This document shows, one piece after another, positions 58,024 through 64,000 of a DNA stretch of 64,000 bases (position 1 is its first letter; each line of letters opens with the position of its first letter). The notes beneath the pieces were generated by a model that was not told the origin of the DNA, did not search any database, and saw only the letters and a list, made by a program, of their open reading frames with translations. A program made the translations under genes and the position numbers. Source of the DNA: Micromonospora cathayae (GTDB lineage Bacteria > Actinomycetota > Actinomycetes > Mycobacteriales > Micromonosporaceae). Where the stretch lies: assembly GCF_028993575.1 (NCBI RefSeq), contig NZ_CP118615.1:1178001-1242000 (forward strand). The letters run 5' to 3'.

Positions 58024-58758
58024 TCAGGCTTGCGGGTCGCGTAGGCCGACGCAGTCGTGCTCCCAGAAGGTCGCCGAGTAGACCAGGGTGCCGGTCATCC
58101 ACGGTTGGTACGCGGAGAGCCGGATGACCTGGAAGGCGGCCTCGGGGATCCGCAGCGACGGCCGGCGGAAGCCGTGCTCCCGGCCGGCCGAGAAGCCGAG
58201 TCGGGAGTAGTACCGGGGGTCGCCCTCCAGGAACACCAGCGGCACCCCGGCCCGGTCGAGCCGGGCCAGGCCGTGCCGGACCAGGTCCGCGCCGATGCCG
58301 CGTCGGTGCAGCTCAGGGGTGACCGCGAGCGGACTGAGCACCTGGACGGGGACCAGTCGGCGGGGCGCGTCGAGCAGCGAGCGGCTGAACAGGACGTGCC
58401 CGACGACCGCACCGTCGGCCACCGCGACCAGCGAGAGCGCGTCCGGATCGTCCCGGCGCAGGCCGCGTACCAGGTCCGCCACCACCCGGCCGTGGTCGCC
58501 GAAAGCGCGCCGGTGCAGGTCGAGGACCGCCTCGTGGTCGCGGGCCTCCTCGGTACGCGGTTCCAGCGCCGGTGCGGCCCTCGGCCCGGCGGCCGGCGCG
58601 GTACCGGGCAGCGGGACCCGTTCGAGGGCTGGCGCGGGACCCGACTGCGGGACCGGTCCGGTGGCCGGCTGCGAGGCCGGTCCGGGAGCCGGTGCGGGAC
58701 CCGGCTGCGGGACGGGTGTGCTGGCCGGCCCGACGGCCGGTGCGGGACGAGGGTCCAT
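58024..58758 (-). CDS. GNAT-family N-acetyltransferase with Pro-rich N-terminus
   Basis: The 244-residue product has a low-complexity Pro/Ala-rich first 65 residues, followed by a GNAT domain: DHEAVLDLHRRAFGDHG, DPDALSLVAVADGAVVGHVLFSR, then the acetyl-CoA-binding loop LHRRGIGADLVRHGLARL and the motif B region VPLVFLEGDPRYYSRLGF. The substrate is unknown. The repetitive N-terminus is unusual; a shorter form starting inside it is possible, since no in-frame internal ATG is visible before the domain. Confidence 0.82.
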   Translation of the reverse strand: MDPRPAPAVGPASTPVPQPGPAPAPGPASQPATGPVPQSGPAPALERVPLPGTAPAAGPRAAPALEPRTEEARDHEAVLDLHRRAFGDHGRVVADLVRGLRRDDPDALSLVAVADGAVVGHVLFSRSLLDAPRRLVPVQVLSPLAVTPELHRRGIGADLVRHGLARLDRAGVPLVFLEGDPRYYSRLGFSAGREHGFRRPSLRIPEAAFQVIRLSAYQPWMTGTLVYSATFWEHDCVGLRDPQA

Positions 58759-58824
58759 GGCCGGTGAAGGTAGTGCCGGGTCTGGCCGCCGGCCAGTGAG
58801 TTACCGTCCGCCGACCGTTGGGCG

Positions 58825-58842
58825 GAGTGACCCAGGTCACTC
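58825..58842. promoter_or_regulatory. CRP/GlxR-like palindrome upstream of DUF485-actP
   Basis: GAGTGACC-CA-GGTCACTC is a perfect 8-bp inverted repeat that contains GTGA-N6-TCAC, the core of CRP-family sites. It ends 124 bp before the DUF485 gene start. In corynebacteria and mycobacteria CRP-type regulators control acetate use, so this is a reasonable candidate site. Confidence 0.55.
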
Positions 58843-58966
58843 GGCGCAGCGAACCTGCCGTTCGGCGCACTGAACGACCGACGCCGATCCTTCCCTTCCC
58901 GGACGGCAAGCAGCATCCCTACCGTGCCCGGAACACCCCACGCCCGCGAAAGGTGGTGATCTACAG

Positions 58967-59335
58967 ATGTCGACGGACACACCCTCTCCCGCCACGACGA
59001 CCCGTGAGCGGTATGTCGCCGTACAACGGTCGGACGAGTTCGCCGGTCTGCGCCGCGCGCTGCGCGGCTTCGTCTTCCCGATGACCGTGGCCTTCTTCCT
59101 GTGGTACGCGCTCTACGTGATCCTCTCCGCGTACGCGCGGGGCTTCATGGGCACGAAGCTGTTCGGCAGCAACATCAACGTCGCACTCGTCTTCGGGCTG
59201 CTCCAGTTCGTCTCGACGTTCCTGATCGCCTGGCTCTACGCCCGGTACGCCGACCGCAGGATCGACCCGGTCGCCGACCGGATCCGCGACGAGATCGGGG
59301 AGGTGAACCATGACCACGACGGTCCTCGCGGCTGA
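58967..59335 (+). CDS. DUF485/YjcH-family membrane protein
   Basis: The 122-residue protein has two helices (about 36-56 and 69-90) with the conserved VQRSDEFAGLRRALRGFVFPMTVAFFLWYALYVILSAYA and NINVALVFGLLQFVSTFLIAWLYARYAD patterns of DUF485. It is always next to ActP. It overlaps actP by 26 bases, so they are translated together. The ATG at 58967 is fixed by the family N-terminus. Confidence 0.93.
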   Translation: MSTDTPSPATTTRERYVAVQRSDEFAGLRRALRGFVFPMTVAFFLWYALYVILSAYARGFMGTKLFGSNINVALVFGLLQFVSTFLIAWLYARYADRRIDPVADRIRDEIGEVNHDHDGPRG

Positions 59336-60986
59336 GGCGGGCAGCAGCACCGCCCGCAACCTGACGATCGTGCTGTTCCTGGTCTTCGTGGCGGCCACCC
59401 TGGCCATCACCATCTGGGCCAGCCGGCAGACCAAGACGGCGACCGACTTCTACGCCGGTGGCCGGTCCTTCTCCGGTTTCCAGAACGGCATGGCGATCGG
59501 CGGTGACTACATGTCGGCCGCGTCGTTCCTGGGCATCGCCGGCATCATCGCCCTGTACGGCTACGACGGCTTCCTCTACTCGATCGGCTTCCTGGTCGCC
59601 TGGCTGGTGGCGTTGCTGCTGGTCGCGGAGCTGCTGCGGAACTCCGGCCGGTACACGATGGCCGACGTGCTGGCCTTCCGGATGCGGCAGCGGCCGGTCC
59701 GGACCGCCGCCGCGGCGTCCACCATCACCGTGTCGATCTTCTACCTGCTGGCCCAGATGGTCGGCGCGGGCGCGCTGGTGGCGCTGCTGCTCGGCATCCG
59801 GCCGGGCACCACCTTCCTCGGCATGGACGCGGACACCGCCAAGGTCGCCACCATCATCATGGTCGGCGCCCTCATGATCATCTACGTCACGGTCGGCGGG
59901 ATGAAGGGCACCACGTACGTCCAGATCGTCAAGGCGTTCCTGCTGATGGGCGGCGCGCTGATCATGACGCTGCTGGTGCTGGCGAAGTACAAGTTCAACC
60001 TGTCGTCGCTGCTCGGCGACGCCGCCGCCTCCTCCGGCAAGGGCAGCGCGTTCCTGGAACCCGGGCTCCGGTACGGCGTCGAGGTGGCCGGGAACGCCAC
60101 CCAGACCTTCTACAACAAGGTCGACCTGCTCTCGCTGGGCATCGCCCTGGTGCTCGGTACGGCGGGTCTGCCGCACATCCTGATCCGCTTCTACACGGTG
60201 CCCACCGCCAAGGCGGCCCGCAAGAGCGTGCTCTGGGCGATCGGCATCATCGGCACGTTCTACCTGCTCACCCTGGCCCTCGGGTTCGGGGCGGCGGCGC
60301 TGGTCGGCGGTGAGGCGATCACCGCCCAGGACAAGGCGGGCAACACCGCCGCGCCACAGTTGGCCGAGCGGCTCGGCGTCGACTTCCTCGGCGGGGACCT
60401 GGGTGGCGCGGCCCTGCTGGCGATCATCGCGGCGGTCGCCTTCGCCACCATCCTGGCGGTGGTCGCCGGGTTGACGCTGGCGTCCTCGTCCAGCCTGGCG
60501 CACGACTTCTACGCCAACGTGATGAAGAAGGGGCAGACCTCGGAGCGGCAGGAGGTCCGGGTCGCCCGGCTCTCCGCCCTGGTCATCGGCGCGGTCTCCA
60601 TCCTGCTGTCGATCTACGCGCAGAACCTGAACGTGGCGTTCCTGGTGGCGCTGGCCTTCGCGGTGGCGGCCTCGGGCAACCTGCCGGCGATCCTGTACAG
60701 CCTGTTCTGGCGGCGGTTCAACACCTCCGGCGCGGTCTGGGCGATCTACGGCGGTCTGCTCTCCGCGGTCGGTCTGGTGTTCTTCTCGCCGGTCGTCTCC
60801 GGGTCGCCGACCTCGATGTTCCCGGACCACGACTGGCAGTGGTTCCCGCTGTCCAACCCGGGCATCCTCTCCATCCCGTTCGGCTTCTTCTGCGGCTGGC
60901 TCGGGACGGTGATCTCGAAGGAACGCGACGACGACAAGTACGCGGAACTGGAGGTGCGCGCGCTCACCGGCGCCGGCGCCCACTGA
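59310..60986 (+). CDS. actP: cation/acetate symporter (SSS family)
   Basis: The 558-residue transporter has about 13 membrane helices and close similarity in pattern to ActP: FYAGGRSFSGFQNGMAIGGDYMSAASFLGIAGIIALYGYDGFLYSIGFLVAWLVALLL, GTAGLPHILIRFYTVP and VAFATILAVVAGLTLASSSSLAHDFYANV. It imports acetate and related monocarboxylates with Na+. The gene overlaps the DUF485 partner. The 20-bp direct repeat lies just after its stop. Confidence 0.95.
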   Translation: MTTTVLAAEAGSSTARNLTIVLFLVFVAATLAITIWASRQTKTATDFYAGGRSFSGFQNGMAIGGDYMSAASFLGIAGIIALYGYDGFLYSIGFLVAWLVALLLVAELLRNSGRYTMADVLAFRMRQRPVRTAAAASTITVSIFYLLAQMVGAGALVALLLGIRPGTTFLGMDADTAKVATIIMVGALMIIYVTVGGMKGTTYVQIVKAFLLMGGALIMTLLVLAKYKFNLSSLLGDAAASSGKGSAFLEPGLRYGVEVAGNATQTFYNKVDLLSLGIALVLGTAGLPHILIRFYTVPTAKAARKSVLWAIGIIGTFYLLTLALGFGAAALVGGEAITAQDKAGNTAAPQLAERLGVDFLGGDLGGAALLAIIAAVAFATILAVVAGLTLASSSSLAHDFYANVMKKGQTSERQEVRVARLSALVIGAVSILLSIYAQNLNVAFLVALAFAVAASGNLPAILYSLFWRRFNTSGAVWAIYGGLLSAVGLVFFSPVVSGSPTSMFPDHDWQWFPLSNPGILSIPFGFFCGWLGTVISKERDDDKYAELEVRALTGAGAH

Positions 60987-61027
60987 CGCGTCGGGACGGA
61001 CCGGTCCGGTGGTGTCGCGGCGCGGGG

Positions 61028-61093
61028 CCCGCGCCACCGGACCGGTCGGGCCGCGCCAAAGGGTCCGGTCGGACCCGCGCCACCGGACCGGTC
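61028..61093. repeat. 20-bp perfect direct repeat after actP
   Basis: CCCGCGCCACCGGACCGGTC occurs at 61028-61047 and 61074-61093, a 46-bp spacing. Several further ACCGGTCC copies surround it. The sequence up to 61178 holds no gene. Confidence 0.8.
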
Positions 61094-61178
61094 CGGCCCA
61101 CGTCGTCGCACCGGTCCGGCCCGCGCGGCCGGGCCGGTCGAGCCGCGGTCCCGGCCGCCGCTGAGTAGGCTGGCCGGC

Positions 61179-62156
61179 ATGAAGGTAGCTCCCCGTTTCG
61201 GCCCCGGTCATCGCATCCTGGTCACCGGAGGTGCCGGTTTCGTCCCGTCGCACCTGGTGGAGGTGCTGCTCGACCGCGGGTGCACGGTCGTCGCGGTGGA
61301 CAACTTCGTCACCGGTTCCAAGGAGAACGTGGCCCACCTCGTCGAGCGTCCCACCTTCACCCTCGTCGAGGCGGACGTCTCCGAGGGCCTGCCGACCCAC
61401 CACCCGGCCCTGGCCGAGCGGTTCGACGCGATCCTGCACATGGCCTCCCCGGCCAGCCCGACCGACTTCGCCCTGCTCCCGATCGAGATCCTCCGGGTCG
61501 GCTCGGTCGCCACCCTGCACCTGCTGGACCGGGCGGTCGCCGACGGCGCGCGCTTCCTGCTGGCCTCCACCTCCGAGGCGTACGGCGACCCGAAGGAGCA
61601 CCCGCAGCAGGAGACGTACTGGGGCAACGTCAACCCGATCGGCGTGCGCAGCGTCTACGACGAGGCGAAGCGGTTCGCCGAGGCGGCCACCATGGGGTAC
61701 CACCGCTTCCACGGCCTGGACGTGGCGATCGTACGGATCTTCAACACGTACGGGCCGAGGATGCGTCCGGACGACGGCCGGGCCATCCCCACCTTCATCG
61801 CGCAGGCGCTGCGGAACGAGCCGATCACCGTGCACGGCACCGGCGCGCAGACCCGGTCGATCTGCTACGTCGACGACCTGGTGCGCGGCATCCTGCTGCT
61901 GCTCGACTCCACCGAGACCGGCCCGGTCAACTGCGGCACCGAGCACGAGATGACCATGCGGCAACTGGCCGAGTTGATCGTGTCGCTCTCCGGCAGCAGC
62001 TCCGAGGTGGCCTACGTCACCCGCGCCGCCGACGACCCGGAGAAGCGCCGGCCGGACCTCACCCTGGCCCGGGAACTGCTCGGATACGAACCCCGGATCA
62101 CGCCCGAGGACGGCCTCCGACGCACGATCGACCACTTCCGGCAGCGGATGGGGTGA
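61179..62156 (+). CDS. NAD-dependent UDP-glucuronate decarboxylase-like enzyme (UXS type)
   Basis: The 325-residue SDR enzyme has ILVTGGAGFVPSHLVEVLL (GxxGxxG type, with an unusual V-P in place of I-G), VAVDNFVTGS, the catalytic SxnYxxxK region RSVYDEAKRFAEA, and the UXS-specific TSEAYGDPKEHPQQETYWGNVNPIG. That pattern points to UDP-xylose synthase rather than a 4-epimerase. It would make a pentose donor for surface glycans, fitting the GT4 and sugar transferase genes. The ATG at 61179 is used. Confidence 0.9.
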   Translation: MKVAPRFGPGHRILVTGGAGFVPSHLVEVLLDRGCTVVAVDNFVTGSKENVAHLVERPTFTLVEADVSEGLPTHHPALAERFDAILHMASPASPTDFALLPIEILRVGSVATLHLLDRAVADGARFLLASTSEAYGDPKEHPQQETYWGNVNPIGVRSVYDEAKRFAEAATMGYHRFHGLDVAIVRIFNTYGPRMRPDDGRAIPTFIAQALRNEPITVHGTGAQTRSICYVDDLVRGILLLLDSTETGPVNCGTEHEMTMRQLAELIVSLSGSSSEVAYVTRAADDPEKRRPDLTLARELLGYEPRITPEDGLRRTIDHFRQRMG

Positions 62157-62232
62157 CCGTCCGGTAGCGGGACCCGAACCGCGTTGCTTCACCTGAAGGC
62201 GTGACTGGCCCCGGGTACGTACCCTGAGTTAC

Positions 62233-63450
62233 ATGTCAGCGACCATGCCAGCCGGCCTCCGGCTCCCGTACCTGCACCGGGGTTCCGCCGGGCGCGCCTC
62301 GGTCCCCGGCTCCGGCCCGACCGGGCGGGCCCGACCGGGTGGGCCGGCCGCCGGGTACCCGGACCACGACGGGCCCGGCCTGGCCGGTGGTGGGCCGACC
62401 GGGCCGGGCGGCCCCGGGCGTCCGGTCGGCCCCGGTCGGCCCGGACCCCGGCCGCGCTGGGGGCGGATCGCGCTGGTCACCGGCGTGGTGGTGCTGGTGC
62501 TCGCGCTGCTCGGCGGGATCGGTGCCTGGGTCTACGCCCGAGGACTGGACAAGGACCTCGCCCGGACCGACCCGTTCTCCGAGATCACCGACGGTCGGCC
62601 GGCCAAGACGGTCGACGGCGCGCTGAACATCCTGCTGGTCGGCAGTGACTCGCGGGACCCGGACGCCCCGGTCGACCAGAAGAGCCAGTGGCGGGCCGAC
62701 ACCATCATCGTGATGCACATCCCGTCGAACCACGCCGAGGCGTACCTGGTCTCCATCCCCCGTGACCTGTACGTGCCGATCCCGGAGAGCGCGAACGCGG
62801 ACTGCGCCTCCGGTCAGCGCGGGAAGATCAACGCGGCGTTCGCGTTCGGCGGTCTGCCGCTGGCGGTACGGACCGTGGAGTGCTTCACCGACGTGCACCT
62901 GGACCACGTGATGGCGATCGACTTCGCCGGCTTCAAGCAGGTCACCGACGCCCTCGGCGGGGTCGACCTGCCGGTGGAGCGGACCATCACCTCGATCCAC
63001 AAGCCGTACCGGACCTTCACCAAGGGCGTCAACCACATGAACGGGGCCGAGGCGCTGGACTGGATCCGCCAGCGCAAGCAGTTCCCCCAGGGTGACTTCG
63101 CCCGGATGCGGCACCAGCAGGAGTTCCTCCGGGCCCTGATGGACAAGGCGGCGAGCAGCGGCACGCTGAGCAACCCCCGGAAGCTGAACGCCTTCCTCCA
63201 GTCGGTGACCGCCGCGGTGACCGTGGACGAGGGTTTCTCGCTGGTCGACATGGCGATGCAGTTCCGGAAGCTGCGGGGGGACAACCTCACCTTCGTGACC
63301 AGCCCGCACAACGGCAGCGAGACCATCGACGGCGAGTCGGTGGTGGTCTCCGACCGGGAGAAGGCGTTGGCGATGTACCGGGCGATGACCAAGGACGAGA
63401 TGGCCCAGTGGGTCAAGGCGAACCAGCCGGCCCCCAAGGCCGGCGGCTGA
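62233..63450 (+). CDS. LCP-family (LytR-CpsA-Psr) cell-wall glycopolymer ligase
   Basis: The 405-residue protein has a Gly/Pro-rich cytoplasmic N-terminus (about 75 residues), one membrane helix (about 78-101), and an outer LCP domain: NILLVGSDSRDPD, RADTIIVMHIP, SIPRDLYVPIP with the conserved Arg, and HMNGAEALDWIRQRKQFPQGDFARMRHQQEFL. LCP enzymes transfer polymers from undecaprenyl pyrophosphate to peptidoglycan. A second LCP gene follows, so this is likely a local pair. The ATG at 62233 starts the frame. Confidence 0.95.
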   Translation: MSATMPAGLRLPYLHRGSAGRASVPGSGPTGRARPGGPAAGYPDHDGPGLAGGGPTGPGGPGRPVGPGRPGPRPRWGRIALVTGVVVLVLALLGGIGAWVYARGLDKDLARTDPFSEITDGRPAKTVDGALNILLVGSDSRDPDAPVDQKSQWRADTIIVMHIPSNHAEAYLVSIPRDLYVPIPESANADCASGQRGKINAAFAFGGLPLAVRTVECFTDVHLDHVMAIDFAGFKQVTDALGGVDLPVERTITSIHKPYRTFTKGVNHMNGAEALDWIRQRKQFPQGDFARMRHQQEFLRALMDKAASSGTLSNPRKLNAFLQSVTAAVTVDEGFSLVDMAMQFRKLRGDNLTFVTSPHNGSETIDGESVVVSDREKALAMYRAMTKDEMAQWVKANQPAPKAGG

Positions 63451-63517
63451 CCAACGGTCCTGGTCATGGCCCGGATGGTCAGGGTCCGACGGACTCCGCC
63501 CTGAACTGTTCGACGGA

Positions 63518-63581
63518 CGTGGAAACCGATCGGCGGTCGGTACGCCCCGGTGGGCGGGCCGGCCGCCGATCGGTTTCCACG
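63518..63581 (+). terminator. 19-bp hairpin between the two LCP genes
   Basis: CGTGGAAACCGATCGGCGG (63518-63536) pairs perfectly with its complement (63563-63581). The loop of 26 bases has extra GC pairing. It lies 68 bases after the first LCP stop and separates it from the second gene. Confidence 0.8.
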
Positions 63582-63709
63582 GCTCAGCCGTTCGGTCACT
63601 AGATGGCATCGATGTCCGGAAGACCGGAAACGGCGCGCCGATGAACTCGCCAGATCGGAATCGGATCCGTAAAGTGATCCCGCCCCCGATCTCGCGAGCT
63701 GGAGAACGC

Positions 63710-64000
63710 ATGCCGGTTCAGTCCCGTCGTCGCCCTCCGTCACGCGAACCCGTACCCTCGGCCGGTCGGGTCTCCGCGTCCGTCGTTCCGCCGCCCCGCC
63801 GGGGCGGTAGCCGTGCCGGTGACGGCCCGCCGAAGCGCAAGCGCCGCAAGGACCCGCTCTGGGCCCGGCTGACCGTGGTGGTCGGCGCGGTGCTGATGAT
63901 GACCAGTGGTGCCGCGATCGTGGGCAGCAAGGCGATCATCGGTCAGGCCACCGGGAACATCTCCCAGCAGAACCTGCTCGGCGACGCGGGCAAGACCGAC
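63710..64000 (+). CDS. second LCP-family protein (3' truncated by window edge)
   Basis: The ATG at 63710 follows GGAG and opens a frame that runs off the window: a basic, Pro-rich start (MPVQSRRRPPSREPVPSAGR, later PPKRKRRKDPLWARL) and one membrane helix (TVVVGAVLMMTSGAAIVGS). SKAIIGQATGNISQQNLLGDAGKT follows, the usual juxtamembrane stretch of LCP proteins. The catalytic domain is beyond the edge. It probably is a paralogue of the upstream LCP gene. Confidence 0.8.
   Translation, partial: MPVQSRRRPPSREPVPSAGRVSASVVPPPRRGGSRAGDGPPKRKRRKDPLWARLTVVVGAVLMMTSGAAIVGSKAIIGQATGNISQQNLLGDAGKTD

Noticed and set aside
59175..62192. Very long open frame of about 1000 codons antisense to actP and the UXS gene.
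   Set aside because: The high GC content opens antisense frames across well-supported genes. The translated product is an Arg/Gln/Gly-rich low-complexity string with no domain.
1..64000. Search for a PKS, NRPS, RiPP or other biosynthetic cluster, or a prophage or conjugative element.
   Set aside because: No core biosynthetic enzyme, integrase, terminase, relaxase or FtsK-type translocase was seen. The AfsR-like regulator, C39-like protease and ABC exporter are dispersed and do not form a cluster.

Overview
The window is 64 kb of very GC-rich chromosomal DNA with actinobacterial codon use, frequent GTG starts, densely packed genes and actinobacterial families (an AfsR-like NB-ARC/TPR regulator, SoxR, an IdeR/DmdR-type iron box, twin LCP proteins, DUF485/ActP pairs). 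It reads as an ordinary chromosomal segment of a filamentous actinomycete, most likely Micromonosporaceae (Micromonospora or Salinispora type). That assignment is an inference from gene content and base composition. No replication gene, rRNA operon, prophage, CRISPR array or large biosynthetic cluster is seen.

Layout. 1-4.5 kb: 3' part of an AfsR-like regulator, a gene-poor stretch, tRNA-Arg(ACG) and tRNA-Ser(GCT), and a low-complexity EcsC-like protein. 4.5-9.6 kb: a CPBP-type membrane protease diverging from a flavohemoglobin (hmp) with a perfect operator-like palindrome, an unusual XRE-HTH/peptide deformylase fusion, and a FhuF-like iron reductase behind an iron box. 9.6-16 kb: a polytopic GT-C-like membrane protein, a methyltransferase, a PEBP protein, a large catalase (katE), a 36-residue membrane protein and tRNA-Ser(TGA). 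16-20.6 kb: a P-loop kinase, a quinone oxidoreductase, SoxR diverging from a split transketolase, and a GT2 glycosyltransferase. 20.7-29 kb: an OmpR-type two-component system with a lipoprotein that shares its promoter motif, a phosphotransferase, a thiolase, a rhomboid protease and a cyclophilin. 29-34.8 kb: a small membrane protein, CorA, an aminotransferase, a SnoaL-like protein, NUDIX and a predicted DNA-binding protein.

34.9-37.4 kb: a three-gene overlapping operon (cytidylyltransferase, glycerol-1-phosphate-dehydrogenase-like enzyme, CDP-alcohol phosphatidyltransferase) that looks like a route to an atypical phospho-head-group or lipid. 37.4-41.1 kb is the accessory-looking stretch: an HhH protein, an orphan YefM-type antitoxin whose toxin is missing, a secreted C39-like protease, a minimal GntR regulator diverging from three translationally coupled small genes, one copy of a 58-bp palindromic repeat whose twin lies at 15.6 kb, and a junction of gene fragments.

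41-47 kb: a GT4 glycosyltransferase, an Fpg/Nei DNA glycosylase, a polyprenyl-phosphate sugar transferase and a LytS/LytTR two-component pair. 47-61 kb: a secreted repeat protein followed by a hairpin carrying DnaA-box-like 9-mers, two modules of small membrane protein plus sodium:solute symporter (the second DUF485-ActP, with a CRP-like site), a TetR/monooxygenase/methyltransferase/lipoprotein cluster with a palindromic operator, an ABC exporter, and small enzymes. 61-64 kb: a UDP-glucuronate decarboxylase and two LCP proteins, which with the GT4 and sugar transferase point to cell-surface polysaccharide assembly.

Themes that join the genes are redox, nitric oxide and iron stress (hmp, fhuF, katE, soxR), acetate-type solute uptake (two symporters and the LytS/LytTR pair), and cell-envelope glycan or lipid synthesis. 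The most unusual items are the HTH-deformylase fusion, the cytidylyltransferase/G1P-dehydrogenase/CDP-alcohol transferase operon, the GntR-small-gene module, and the 58-bp twin palindrome.
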